A stretch of DNA of 64,000 nucleotides from Clostridiaceae bacterium (GCA_012840075.1 DUMC01000020.1:1-64000), one strand, 5' to 3'; positions 18,560 through 27,767 are shown, numbered from the stretch's first letter. The notes: generated from the letters alone by a model not told the origin. Translations and numbers: made by a program.

Positions 18560-18883
18560 ATGAAGAGTATAGGAAAAAATAACAAAGATGAAAAACAAAA
18601 TAATGCCAACGGCAAGGCAAACAGTTTTGAAACCATCATGAAAGAATACCTGCAGCAGGGACGGCAGAAGCTTATTACTGACTTAACCGGAACCAGGGAA
18701 GCAATCAGGTTGATTGCAAATGATAAAACAAGAGACTTTATGTTAGTCACGGACAGGGGTCTTAACAAAGAAGAAAGGGATTATTTAATTGAATTAATTG
18801 TATCAAGCATGTACCAAACCTTTTGTTATGGATACGGTATAGGCAAGATAGAAGGGAAGACAAATAATAGGATTTTTTTGTAA
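18560..18883 (+). CDS. Small conserved-looking protein of unknown function, 107 aa
   Basis: I do not recognise this family. The protein has a polar Asn/Lys-rich head of about 20 residues, then a mostly helical body (FETIMKEYLQQGRQKLITDL, FMLVTDRGLNKEERDYLI) and a C-terminal YGYGIGKIEGK. No membrane segment, signal or Cys cluster is seen. Coding is supported by a GAGAGGAA ribosome site nine bases before the ATG and by codon use like its neighbours. It follows the HtrA-like gene by about 180 bases on the same strand. Confidence 0.6.
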   Translation: MKSIGKNNKDEKQNNANGKANSFETIMKEYLQQGRQKLITDLTGTREAIRLIANDKTRDFMLVTDRGLNKEERDYLIELIVSSMYQTFCYGYGIGKIEGKTNNRIFL

Positions 18884-19001
18884 TATAAGTGTATGATCTT
18901 ATTAATGTGGACTATAATCTTTTATTAAAGTTCTTCCGACCTTTTGGCGAAATTCTGAAATTTTTGTAATAAAGCTCTTACTCTAACAAAATTTATAGTA
19001 T

Positions 19002-19039
19002 TAAAATTATATTATCTTTTTAAAATTATATTATCTTTT
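19002..19039. repeat. Perfect 19-base tandem duplication
   Basis: TAAAATTATATTATCTTTT occurs twice with no gap. It lies in non-coding DNA. Confidence 0.85.
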
Positions 19040-19153
19040 TTAATGCATGTAGTAGTCTGAGCAAATAGTTTTAATTTAAGATAATAGTTTAGATTTAACA
19101 TATGATTAATATAAACCCCTTTTATAAAATTCTGCGTATTTACTTACCTATTA

Positions 19154-19185
19154 ATGTAATGTTATAATAACTTATAACGTTACAT
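19154..19185. promoter_or_regulatory. Near-perfect palindrome upstream of the truncated regulator
   Basis: ATGTAATGTTATAA and TTATAACGTTACAT pair over 14 bases with one mismatch and a 4-base centre. Its size and position about 195 bases before the regulator start suit an operator. A run of T does not follow, so it is not a terminator. Confidence 0.5.
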
Positions 19186-19380
19186 GTAGTACTTATTAAT
19201 ATTTTTTTATTACAGGAATCATTATATTAAAATTTTTGTATTCGTGTTTTTTAAGAAAGAACAGAGAGATAATTAAGAGGCAGTTTTACTTTATTGCGGA
19301 AAGTATAAAAACAGCGAGAATTTTTGTTTCTTAATTGTAAGAGCCGTCTGAAAGGGGTATATACATTGCTGAGGGTGAAT

Positions 19381-19625
19381 ATGAATAAAACTTTTTGCAA
19401 AATATTACTGGCCTTCATGACAGTTATCTTTCTGTCCATGATTTCATATCTGTTTTTTTACAGGAGTGCTTATAACATTATTAAAGAAAATCTCATCAGG
19501 GAAGGCCATAAAGAATTATCCATGTTTAGCATGGAAATGGAAAGAAACATGTATGATGTATATAAACTAATCTATAACGCAAAAAATGATGAAACTCTGA
19601 AAGGTATTGATTCTAAAAAAGAAAT
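19381..19625 (+). pseudogene. N-terminal fragment of a membrane AraC-type regulator
   Basis: About 80 codons from the ATG at 19381 (with GAGGGTGA ahead) give one membrane helix, ILLAFMTVIFLSMISYLFFY, and the start of an outer sensor domain, ELSMFSMEMERNMYDVYKL. This is how large membrane AraC-type regulators begin; the intact gene at 61396-63624 has the same plan. The frame ends at 19650, running into permease sequence in another frame. The second membrane helix and AraC DNA-binding domain are missing, so the regulator is lost. The junction is near 19615-19628. Confidence 0.7.
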
Positions 19626-20161
19626 TGATTGTTTTTACAATGTTTTTTAACGGTGGAATGATTCCGACGTATCTGGTTGTGCAGAAGCTTGGTTTGATTG
19701 ATACGATATGGTCGGTGGTTCTTTCAGGAACAGTTTCAGTATGGTACCTTATGCTCATGAGAACATTTTTCCTCAGCATGCCAAAAGAATTGGAGGACTC
19801 TGGTAAAATTGACGGCCTTAATGATATTGGAATACTATGGTACATAATATTGCCTTTGTCCAAAGCATCCCTTTCCACTATTGGCTTATTCTATGCCGTA
19901 GGTATGTGGAATGCGTTTTTTACTCCTTTTATATATCTTAATTCTCCAAACTTGTTCCCTCTCCAGGTTATATTGCGTCAGATTGTTATAGCAAATGAAA
20001 TGAGAGCATCAGAACTGGTCGGAGCTGATGATACTGCTGTGCTTCCCGAAGCTATTAAATTTGCAACAATCATGGTTTCCACTCTTCCCATAATTATGGT
20101 GTACCCTTTCATACAAAAATATTTTGTAAAGGGTGTAATGGTAGGTTCAGTGAAGGGCTGA
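19620..20161 (+). pseudogene. C-terminal fragment of a YtcP-type sugar ABC permease (cluster B)
   Basis: About 180 codons match the second part of YtcP-type permeases, beginning at FTMFFNGGMIPTYLVVQKLG. They include the ATPase-contact loop KELEDSGKIDGLNDIGILWY and end YIQKYFVKGV-like FIQKYFVKGVMVGSVKG, closely paralleling the intact permease at 9695-10567. The first 100 or so residues (three membrane helices) are missing; the sequence upstream belongs to a regulator gene. A single deletion removing the rest of the regulator, any first permease gene and the 5' part of this one explains the structure. The fragment keeps an open frame but no start with a ribosome site. Confidence 0.8.
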
Positions 20162-20174
20162 TCCTAAATTGATT

Positions 20175-20198
20175 CTAAATAGTTAAACAACTATTTAG
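20175..20198 (+). promoter_or_regulatory. Intercistronic hairpin 1 of cluster B
   Basis: CTAAATAGTT and AACTATTTAG form a perfect 10-base stem with a 4-base loop just after the permease stop. Confidence 0.55.
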
Positions 20199-20228
20199 AC
20201 ATATAAAATATAAGACTATTAATTATTA

Positions 20229-20247
20229 AGTCAAAAAAATTTTGACT
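20229..20247 (+). promoter_or_regulatory. Intercistronic hairpin 2 of cluster B
   Basis: AGTCAAAA and TTTTGACT form a perfect 8-base stem with a 3-base loop between permease and binding-protein genes. The second arm is T-rich at its start, but no T-run follows. Confidence 0.5.
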
Positions 20248-20299
20248 AAAAATTTTACTAATCAACAAAACAATTTTTAAAGAAAGGATGGTTCAAATA

Positions 20300-21867
20300 A
20301 TGAAAAGATATCTGATGTTAATCTTAGTGCTTATACTAACACTAAGTATTTTAGCCGGATGCGTGCAAAGCGGAACCAATCAATCTCAACAATCTACACA
20401 ATCTGCTCAAAGCCAAAACCAACAGGATGTGGGGGTCAAATCAAATGAAAAAGCGCCTCCAACAGTATTAAGCATGATGATAGAATCCCATGCAAGCTGG
20501 CCTTACAATCCTGATTGGTATGTCTTTAAACTAATAGAAGAAGAACTGAATATCAAGTTTGATGTAACAACAGTAATCGGTGGGAATTATGATGAAAAAT
20601 GAATATTACAATTGCATCAGGGAATTTACCTGATATAATCCATGTAATGGGAAGACCGGTAAAGATTAATAAATACGGAGCAGACGGAGCTTTATTAGAT
20701 CTTCGACCTCATATTGATAAAATGCCAAACTTTAAAAAATTTCTTGAGGAAAATCCCACACGTTATCAGACATATTTAAGTGCAGACGGAAAACTGTATG
20801 CTTTTCCACCGGGCGGAGGAGCAGGTGAAACTAACAGGAGAGGTTGGTTGTATCGTAAGGACATATTTGAAAAGCATAATATTGAGATACCGACAACCAG
20901 CGAGGAATTATACCAAGTGCTTGTAAAACTGAAACAGCTGTATCCGGATAGTTATCCTTATACATGGAGAGGCGGACTTTCATCACAGATTGAAATGTTC
21001 TGCAGGTTATGGGGGTCAGGATATAACGCATATTTTGACCATGATGTGAAAGAATGGAGATATGGTCCGGTAGAAGACTATTTTAAAGAAATGGTTGTAT
21101 ATGTAAATAAGTTATATAAAGAAGGGTTAATACCACCGGATATTCTTACTTTGGATACGGGAGCTTGGTAAAATTTAGTATCAACGGGAAAGGTTTTTAT
21201 TACTACCGACTATCTTACCAGGATAGATACTTTTAACAGTACAATGAGGGAAGAAAATCCTGAGTTTACTATAGCATATATGCCTCCGATTGCATGTGGA
21301 TCATACGGACAACGCAAATTCACTTATTCAACCATTGTTTCCAACGCTTTGGCAGTAAGCTCCACAAATAAAAAACTTGATGCAACTTTCAAGTTATTCG
21401 ATTTCTATTACTCGGACAGAGGAATTGATTTATTGAGTTGGGGAAGAGAAGGTGAAACCTACACTGTTGTTAACGGCGAACGTAAATTCATAGACTGTGA
21501 ATCAATTGCCGACATCAGGAATAAGTATGGACTGACCACTTATGGAACTTATACTATATTTGATTATGATTCCCACATGAGCACATTCTCTAAAGAACTG
21601 GCTGAAGCATACATAGAAGCTCAAAAATATGATATGCCTGAAGATCCTGAGCCATCTTTTACAGAGGAAGAATATGAAGAATTTGTTCACATCGATGAAG
21701 CATTAAGAAAACATAAGGAAGAAAACTTAGCCAAGTTCATTATAGGAACCAGGGATTTAAGCGAATGGGAAGATTATGTAAAAGAAGCTATGGATTTAGG
21801 TGTTGAAAGGTACTTGGAACTCCACAATATAGCATACAAACGTACTCAAGAGTTATTAAAAAAATAA
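20300..21867 (+). pseudogene. Sugar ABC solute-binding lipoprotein broken by a frameshift and a stop (cluster B)
   Basis: Three consecutive ORFs make up one LipO/YtcQ-like binding protein of about 520 residues. The first (from ATG 20300) has a lipoprotein signal, LILTLSILAGC, and runs to NYDEK. There a short A-run has apparently lost one base: the TGA ending it overlaps the ATG of the next ORF, where the family sequence continues as NITIASGNLPDIIHVMG. The second ORF ends TLDTGAW at a TAA (21169-21171); the same frame continues without a break as NLVSTGKVFITTDYLTRID into the third. Thus there is one frameshift near 20595 and one nonsense codon at 21169. The C-terminal part aligns with the truncated cluster A binding protein. 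A functional product is unlikely. Confidence 0.85.
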
Positions 21868-21961
21868 AGATTTAGAAATGAAAAATTTAAAGAAAAATAA
21901 AGAAAAAGAAAACAAGGAATATAAAAAGAACAAAGATTGATTTATTGATAAAAGAAATGAA

Positions 21962-22028
21962 ACTTACAAAGGGATGCTCTTGAGTATAAAGGGATAGACA
22001 ACATATTATGGAGTATCTCTTTGTAAGT
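21962..22028 (+). repeat. Inverted repeat with 13-base arms
   Basis: ACTTACAAAGGGA and TCTCTTTGTAAGT pair at 12 of 13 positions around a 41-base loop. It lies between the broken binding-protein gene and the Gfo/Idh gene and may be a remnant terminator or leader structure. Confidence 0.4.
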
Positions 22029-22131
22029 TATTTACAAGTTATTTAAGCTATTTATTTAGTTGCAAGTCATTTAAGAGTAAAACCGTGTACTAAATTAAGA
22101 GTATAGAGTAAAGGATTGGGAGGAGCTTAAA

Positions 22132-23124
22132 GTGCACAAAGTAAAAATTGCCGTTGCCGGTGCCGGTATTATATCTCAACAGCATTTAAAAGCAGCAAAA
22201 GAAGTCGAGGCGGTCAAGCTTGTTGCGATTGCTGACGTGATAAGAGAAAAAACAGAAAAAGTAGCTTGTGATTATGGGATAAATGCATATACTGACTATA
22301 TAGAAATGATGGAAGTTGAAAAACCGGACGGGATTATAATTGCATTACCGCATTTCCTGCATAAGGAAGCTGCGGTAGAGGCTGCAAATAGGGGAATTAA
22401 TATTTTACTGGAAAAACCTATGGCCAATATTGTTGAAGAATGTGATGAGATAATTAATGCAGTTGAGAGAAACAGAGTAAAACTCATGATCGGACATATT
22501 GTCCATTTTTCTAAACCTATTATTAAAATAAGAGAAATAATCCAATCCAATGAACTTGGGAAATTAATAATGATAACAGATACAAGATTTAACAATTACT
22601 TTAAGCCGGAAAGACCCAGGTGGTTCCTTGATAAAAAACAAGCCGGCGGGGGAATAGTTATTAATCTTGGGGCGCATTCAATAGATGCCATACAATATAC
22701 AACATGTTGCGGCATAAAAAGTGTATTAGCAAAACTGACATATCCGGACGAATATCCGGGCATTGAAGGAAGTGCACAGATATTCCTCGAACTTGAAAAT
22801 GGGATTTCCGCTGTTATTAATCTTAACGGATATACTTCAGTTAAAAGGGATGAAAAAGAATATCATTTTGAAAGAGGTATATTAAAGGTAACCGGTGAAG
22901 GACTGTTTATAGCCAGAAAAGGGCAAAAAGAATTTGAAAATATGAACATAGTTAGAAACAAACAAAAAGACATGGTAGATCAGCTTACGGAATTTGCAGC
23001 TTCAATTCTTTCGGGAAGAGAGCCTTCAATCACCGGTCAATACGGAAAGTCCATAATTAAAGCAATAATGGGTGTTTATAAATCAAATGAAACAGGTAAA
23101 AAAATTGATCTTGCAAAACTTTAA
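22132..23124 (+). CDS. Gfo/Idh/MocA-family oxidoreductase
   Basis: The 330-residue protein has an N-terminal Rossmann fold (VAGAGIISQQHLKAAKE) that binds NAD(P), the family EKP motif in NILLEKPMANI near residue 95, and the C-terminal alpha/beta domain of Gfo/Idh/MocA dehydrogenases. These enzymes oxidise or reduce hydroxyls of sugars, inositols or sugar acids in the cytoplasm; the substrate is not predictable. Being just downstream of a decayed sugar ABC locus suggests it processed the imported sugar; that is inference. The GTG start has GGGAGGAG eight bases ahead. The chromate transporter genes follow after about 35 bases. Confidence 0.9.
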   Translation: MHKVKIAVAGAGIISQQHLKAAKEVEAVKLVAIADVIREKTEKVACDYGINAYTDYIEMMEVEKPDGIIIALPHFLHKEAAVEAANRGINILLEKPMANIVEECDEIINAVERNRVKLMIGHIVHFSKPIIKIREIIQSNELGKLIMITDTRFNNYFKPERPRWFLDKKQAGGGIVINLGAHSIDAIQYTTCCGIKSVLAKLTYPDEYPGIEGSAQIFLELENGISAVINLNGYTSVKRDEKEYHFERGILKVTGEGLFIARKGQKEFENMNIVRNKQKDMVDQLTEFAASILSGREPSITGQYGKSIIKAIMGVYKSNETGKKIDLAKL

Positions 23125-23159
23125 AAGTGTTCTGGAAAAGGAAGGAAAGGAATACATCA

Positions 23160-23747
23160 ATGCAGATGAATAAGTTCAAACAATTTTTTGAAATATTTAT
23201 AACATTTTTTAAGATAGGTTCTTTTACTTTTGGTGGTGGCTATGCCATGATACCGCTTATTGAACGTGAAGTTGTGTATAACAAGGGATGGGTAAGTACT
23301 GAAGATATAATTGATTATTTTGCAATATGTGAATCTATCCCCGGAGCAATTGCCATAAATTCGGCTGCACTTATCGGGTACAAAACTGCCGGCAGAAAAG
23401 GATCCATAGCAGCAGTTATAGGTGTGGTTCTTCCTTCTTTTATAATAATAAACATTATTGCAGCGTTTTTTACTAGGTTTCAATATAATCCAATAGTTCA
23501 AGCTGCTTTTAAAGGAATTAGATCGGCAGTAGTAGGTCTTGTAGGGAAAGCTGCTTTTAAGATTGGCAAATCTTCAATCAAAGACAAGATAGGGCTTATC
23601 ATAACAATAATAACGGTTATTCTGGTAGTCTTTTTTGACATACATGCCATACTAGCCATTATAGGAGGAGCGGCTTTTGGTCTTTTAAATCATTATATTC
23701 GTCTCCGAAATTCTTTTGCTGGTAAAACAAATGAAAATACAAAATAA
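23160..23747 (+). CDS. Chromate transporter family, short form, subunit 1
   Basis: This 195-residue membrane protein is one half-size ChrA domain. The family signature is FFKIGSFTFGGGYAMIPLIERE near the start (FGGGYAMIP), followed by CESIPGAIAINSAALIGYKTAG. About six membrane segments follow. Short ChrA proteins come as tandem gene pairs that act together as a heterodimer; the second member is the next gene. The family exports chromate or, more generally, moves anions; its role in anaerobic Clostridia is not established. The start at 23160 is set by AAGGAAAGG; the ORF track adds 11 residues. Confidence 0.9.
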   Translation: MQMNKFKQFFEIFITFFKIGSFTFGGGYAMIPLIEREVVYNKGWVSTEDIIDYFAICESIPGAIAINSAALIGYKTAGRKGSIAAVIGVVLPSFIIINIIAAFFTRFQYNPIVQAAFKGIRSAVVGLVGKAAFKIGKSSIKDKIGLIITIITVILVVFFDIHAILAIIGGAAFGLLNHYIRLRNSFAGKTNENTK

Positions 23748-23766
23748 ATAGGTAAGGGAGTTATTT

Positions 23767-24375
23767 ATGATATTTCTGAAACTTTTTATTACTTTCTTTA
23801 AAATTGGTATTTTCAGTTTCGGTGGGGGTTATGCTATGATCCCCTTTATTGAAAAAGAAATACATGCCAATGGTTGGTTAACTTCATCAGAGTTTTTAGA
23901 TATAATCGCTATTGCAGAAATGACACCAGGACCGATAGCTATAAACTCTGCAACCTTTGTAGGGTATAAAACTGCAGGATTTTTCGGAGGATTTTCGGCA
24001 ACTCTTGGAGTTTCCATGCCCTCGGTATTGCTTATTCTATTAGTATCGCAGTTTTTCTTTAAATACAGAGAGCATGCGATTAACAAAGCAATATTTTATG
24101 GGATAAGACCTGTTGTTGCGGGATTGATTTTATCTGCTGCTATTTTCGTTGCCAGAACCGCATTATTGAATATTGATATCACAAGTGATTTTATTAATAA
24201 ACTATTCTCAAACCCTATGAACGTCATTAGCATAGGCTCTTTATTTATATTGGGAGTGACTTTGGTTGTTCTTATAAAGTATAAATTACATCCCATATTG
24301 ACTGTTGTGATATCGGGAATTATCGGCGTTGTCTTATATCACGTGTTCCCGGGTTTAGGGATAGTGATAATGTAG
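23767..24375 (+). CDS. Chromate transporter family, short form, subunit 2
   Basis: The 202-residue partner repeats the ChrA plan: FFKIGIFSFGGGYAMIPFIE at the start, then AEMTPGPIAINSATFVGYKTAG, and about six membrane helices. The two genes are 19 bases apart and paralogous, so they should be co-transcribed and form one transporter. The TPGP version of the second motif here, against IPGA in the first gene, is the usual asymmetry of such pairs. The ribosome site is GGGAG. Confidence 0.9.
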   Translation: MIFLKLFITFFKIGIFSFGGGYAMIPFIEKEIHANGWLTSSEFLDIIAIAEMTPGPIAINSATFVGYKTAGFFGGFSATLGVSMPSVLLILLVSQFFFKYREHAINKAIFYGIRPVVAGLILSAAIFVARTALLNIDITSDFINKLFSNPMNVISIGSLFILGVTLVVLIKYKLHPILTVVISGIIGVVLYHVFPGLGIVIM

Positions 24376-24683
24376 TTTAATTTTAATTAATAATAATGCA
24401 GTTTAGTTTTTAATATTAAGTAAAAAAATATGTCTTAATTCCAATTTATAGTAGTGTTACTTAAATTTCGATACCTTGAAGTAAGTTGGTTTAGGAAAAA
24501 ATAAAAGCAAAATTGAGGTGAAAGTGAGGTATCAATGTGGGAAAAAACAAATATATTCTCCGGCTTATTTCCAAAATGACACTTGATGAAACGATAAAAA
24601 AGTAAAGAGACGTAAGGTAGTGTCAAAAGTTTTATGAAAACTTGAAACACAAGTTACAAATATGTAATGAGGAGGGCACAATA
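24376..24683. other. Intergenic region, no clear gene
   Basis: The 308 bases between the chromate genes and the UroD-like gene contain only short, poorly supported frames. The sequence GTGTCAAAAGTTTT near 24620 resembles ends of some insertion sequences, but no paired repeat or transposase remnant could be shown. Confidence 0.4.
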
Positions 24684-25748
24684 ATGAGAAGTTTTGATAA
24701 GAAAATGACGGAGCTCTCGTTTTACCTTGAAAATAAACGAAAGCCGAACTTTGATAATTTTTTAAAGTTGCTGAAGAGAGAAAAACCGGACCGTCCTACT
24801 TTATTTGAATTATTTCTTAATGATGATTTATATCAAATGCTTGCAAATGAAAAATATAAGGATCCAAAAGATAAGGTAAACAGGTATACGATTATAATTA
24901 AGGCATTTGCTGCAGCAGGTTACGATTATGCTACTGTATATGGCTCCGATATGAGGTTTGAATCCGGAAACCGCGGACATGAAAATGCCAAGACTGTATC
25001 TTTGAATGAAGGAGCGGTTATAACCGATTGGGAAAGCTTTAAAAATTATAAATGGCCTGACCCGGACAAATATGATTATTCTCATCTGAAGAGCTTAGAA
25101 AATGTTCTGCCTGAAGGAATGAAGCTAATGGTAATGGGTCCTGGAGGAGTTCTTGAAAATGTAATATCCCTGGTTGGTTATGAAAGGTTATGCTATATGA
25201 TTGTAGATGAGCCCGATTTAGCGGCTGCTGTGTTTAATGAAGTGGGACAACGTCTTGTCCGCTATTATGAAATTTGTGGAAAATATGACAGTGTTGGAAT
25301 GTTAATGTCTAATGACGATTGGGGCTTTAATACTCAAACTATGCTTTCTGTTGAAGATATGCGTAAATATGTATTCCCATGGCATAAAAAAATCGTAGAG
25401 GTCATTCATGCAGCAGGTAAGCCTGCCTTATTACATTCTTGCGGTAACTTAACCATGGTCATGGATGATGTTATAGATGACATGAAATATGACGCAAAAC
25501 ATTCTTTTGAAGATAATATTATGCCGGTTGAAGAAGTATATGAACGCTGGGGAAGCCGAATTGCCATACTTGGAGGTATTGATGTGGACTTTATATGCCG
25601 AAGCACTCCTGAAGAGGTTTATAATCGTGCATGCGCCATGCTTGAAAGAGTCAACAACAGGGGAGGTTATGCTCTCGGTTCCGGAAACAGCATCCCATAT
25701 TATGTACCGGTAGAAAATTATTTAGCAATGATTTCTGCTGCATGGTAA
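24684..25748 (+). CDS. Uroporphyrinogen decarboxylase/MtaA-like methyltransferase family protein
   Basis: The 354-residue protein has the UroD TIM-barrel fold. The segment GKPALLHSCGNLTMVMDD near residue 255 carries the His-x-Cys pair used by MtaA/MtbA-type corrinoid methyltransferases for zinc, and the end has RGGYALGSGNSIPYYVPVENY, typical of the group. It lacks the usual start of true heme-pathway HemE, and no heme genes are nearby. Likely roles are methyl transfer from methylated amines, aromatics or sugars; the substrate is unknown. GGAGGG before the ATG at 24684 sets the start, 14 codons inside the ORF-track version. Confidence 0.85.
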   Translation: MRSFDKKMTELSFYLENKRKPNFDNFLKLLKREKPDRPTLFELFLNDDLYQMLANEKYKDPKDKVNRYTIIIKAFAAAGYDYATVYGSDMRFESGNRGHENAKTVSLNEGAVITDWESFKNYKWPDPDKYDYSHLKSLENVLPEGMKLMVMGPGGVLENVISLVGYERLCYMIVDEPDLAAAVFNEVGQRLVRYYEICGKYDSVGMLMSNDDWGFNTQTMLSVEDMRKYVFPWHKKIVEVIHAAGKPALLHSCGNLTMVMDDVIDDMKYDAKHSFEDNIMPVEEVYERWGSRIAILGGIDVDFICRSTPEEVYNRACAMLERVNNRGGYALGSGNSIPYYVPVENYLAMISAAW

Positions 25749-25806
25749 ATAGGGTCATGCATGGTAAACAAGGTCAAATCTGAATAATTTACTTATGAGA
25801 TTATAA

Positions 25807-25851
25807 GGGGTCAGTACTCCATTTGGCAGTAAATAATTCAAGCCTGACCCC
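25807..25851. repeat. REP-like 45-base element, GGGGTCAG type
   Basis: GGGGTCAG and CTGACCCC bound a 45-base element between two convergent genes. A relative of equal length lies at 48106-48150, sharing GGTCAGGCTT at one end and TGACCCC at the other. The flank at 25751-25795 holds degenerate GGGTCA and AGGTCAAA pieces of the same kind. Confidence 0.7.
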
Positions 25852-25878
25852 ATTTACTTCTAACCTCATGTACTACGT

Positions 25879-27705
25879 TTATTCTTCAATCGCAGCTTTC
25901 TGCATGTTGATTTTCCTTATTACTTCAACAGGGAACTTTGGTTTTCTGTCATAAGTATAGAGTCCGTTTACTTCCTGCTCGATATCATAGAGCTGGGTGT
26001 AACAGAAAGCACAGATGGAAGGATTTTTGAGTAAAGTTTCTGTAAGTCCTTTGTAGCGATCTAAAAATTCTTCTACGCTTTTAGGTGCTTTTCCGTAACC
26101 CCATCCTTCAGGTTTATTGGAAGGATCCCACCAGGTTCCGCCGTATTCGCTTACGAAATATGGCTGACCTTCATATTTTTGCCTTTGAGGGAATGTTACA
26201 TACACTTCTCCTCCGCTTTTCATTGGTTCAAATTTAGCGGCGAAACTTTGAACATCTTGGTCATAATCATGTATATCAAAAATATCTGTAATTACATGGT
26301 AATTGCCGCTTGTATCTATCACAGGTCTTGTATTATCCATAGCTTTAGTAACAAGATATGTTATGCGAAGCACTTCATCATCTTGCTTAGTACCGTTTCT
26401 ATCCCAGGTTTCATTAAAAGGACACCAGCCTACAATAGAAGGATGATTGAAGTCCCTTTCCACTGCTTCCAACCATTCGGGCAAAAATACTTCAAGACCT
26501 TTTGCATTTGTTATATCGAGTCCCCAATTGCCATATTCACCCCATACTATGTATCCCAGCTTATCTGCCCAATAGAGGAATCTCGGTTCAAATACTTTTT
26601 GATGAAGCCTTGCACCGTTAAAGCCTAAAGCCATAGACAATTCTATATCTCTTTTTAGAGCTTCATCAGATGGCGCAGTATATATGCCGTCAGGATAGTA
26701 GCCCTGATCGAGTACAAGCCTTTGGAAAACAGGTTTGCCGTTTATCAGAATTGCATTCTTACCTAAAGCTATTGTTCTTAGACCAAAATAACTCTTGACA
26801 AAATCAACTTGCCTGTCTAGTTTCGTATCAACTGATTTATGGTTTTGTGATTGAGATATACATTCGGCTGCATCTTTTTCGTCGCTCAAGAGATAAAGAT
26901 GAATATCGTATAAATTAGGTACTCCGGGTTCCCAAAGGTGGATTTCGGAAAGGTGAAGAGTAGCTTGAACGTTATGTCCGGCGACTTTGGCTGTTACTGA
27001 GCCTACACTTTTCCCGGCATAAAAAGCTTCCGCTTTGAAATACAAATTTTTAGTAGGACAGTAAGTGCCGGCAATCGCAGCATTAATATGCAGGCAGGAG
27101 TTTTCGGGATCAGGAATATATTTTACAGAAGCTATGTAGTTTTCAGGAACAACTTCAAGCCATACTGTCTGCCAGATTCCTGTTGTTCTTGTATAGTCAC
27201 AATGATGGGAATAATAAAGAGCACTTTGTTTTCCCCTGGGCTGTAATCCTGAACGGTTATCATCTACTGCATATACAATTACAACATTTACTTCCCGGTT
27301 AACATAAGGTGTTATGTCAAAAGTAAAAGGCGTATATCCCCCTTTATGTTTGCCAACTGAGCATCCGTTTATCCATACTTCGGTTTCGTAATCTACAGCA
27401 CTGAAATGTATTAATATACGTTTGCTTTTATCAAACCAACTATCAGGTAAGGTAAACTCCCTTCTATACCATACAGCATTCATGAAGTCTTTGTAACCAA
27501 TACCTGAAAGACTGCTTTCAGGGCAGAAAGGAACAAGAATTTTTTGAGACAAACTTTGGGCTTTAAATAATTCTCTTTCTTTTCCGCTTTTTCCGTGGTC
27601 AATTTCAAATTCCCACCAGCCGTTTAGATTTATCCATTCGTCTCTTACGAATTGAGGACGGGGATATTCAGGTCTTGGGATATTGTTGTTGACATGGTTT
27701 GACAT
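25879..27705 (-). CDS. Glycoside hydrolase family 2 enzyme (beta-galactosidase/beta-glucuronidase type)
   Basis: The 608-residue enzyme has the GH2 plan: an N-terminal jelly-roll sugar-binding domain (about 1-190), an Ig-like domain (about 190-310) and a TIM barrel (about 320-600). The acid/base Glu is in WCPFNETWD and the nucleophile Glu in PYFVSEYGGTWW, with GFNGARLHQKVFEPRFLYWAD typical of this branch. Members release beta-linked galactose, glucuronic acid or mannose from non-reducing ends; the exact sugar is not clear. No signal peptide is present, so it acts on imported oligosaccharides. The start is backed by GGAGGTG. It diverges from an ArsR-type regulator, and its promoter carries the same palindrome as the regulator's, suggesting local repression. 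Confidence 0.92.
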   Translation of the reverse strand: MSNHVNNNIPRPEYPRPQFVRDEWINLNGWWEFEIDHGKSGKERELFKAQSLSQKILVPFCPESSLSGIGYKDFMNAVWYRREFTLPDSWFDKSKRILIHFSAVDYETEVWINGCSVGKHKGGYTPFTFDITPYVNREVNVVIVYAVDDNRSGLQPRGKQSALYYSHHCDYTRTTGIWQTVWLEVVPENYIASVKYIPDPENSCLHINAAIAGTYCPTKNLYFKAEAFYAGKSVGSVTAKVAGHNVQATLHLSEIHLWEPGVPNLYDIHLYLLSDEKDAAECISQSQNHKSVDTKLDRQVDFVKSYFGLRTIALGKNAILINGKPVFQRLVLDQGYYPDGIYTAPSDEALKRDIELSMALGFNGARLHQKVFEPRFLYWADKLGYIVWGEYGNWGLDITNAKGLEVFLPEWLEAVERDFNHPSIVGWCPFNETWDRNGTKQDDEVLRITYLVTKAMDNTRPVIDTSGNYHVITDIFDIHDYDQDVQSFAAKFEPMKSGGEVYVTFPQRQKYEGQPYFVSEYGGTWWDPSNKPEGWGYGKAPKSVEEFLDRYKGLTETLLKNPSICAFCYTQLYDIEQEVNGLYTYDRKPKFPVEVIRKINMQKAAIEE

Positions 27706-27751
27706 ATGTTTAACACCTCCATAAGAAATGATATGAAAATCAAACGAAACG

Positions 27752-27767
27752 TTAACTTAAAAGTTAA
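27752..27767. promoter_or_regulatory. Palindromic operator in the GH2 leader
   Basis: TTAACTTAAAAGTTAA is a perfect 16-base palindrome about 25 bases downstream of the -10 of the GH2 promoter. The same core recurs in the regulator promoter at 27881-27896. Confidence 0.7.

Larger units (their letters stand above)
18884..19380. other. AT-rich intergenic region with repeats
   Basis: No gene is seen. The region holds a perfect 19-base tandem duplication (19002-19039) and a near-perfect 14-base inverted repeat (19154-19185), both listed separately, upstream of the truncated regulator gene. Confidence 0.6.

Noticed and set aside
24600-24650. Possible insertion-sequence end (GTGTCAAAAGTTTT)
   Set aside because: No matching inverted partner, target duplication or transposase fragment could be shown.
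26179-26628. 149-codon plus-strand ORF inside the GH2 gene
   Set aside because: It is antisense to conserved GH2 active-site sequence and has no start signal.
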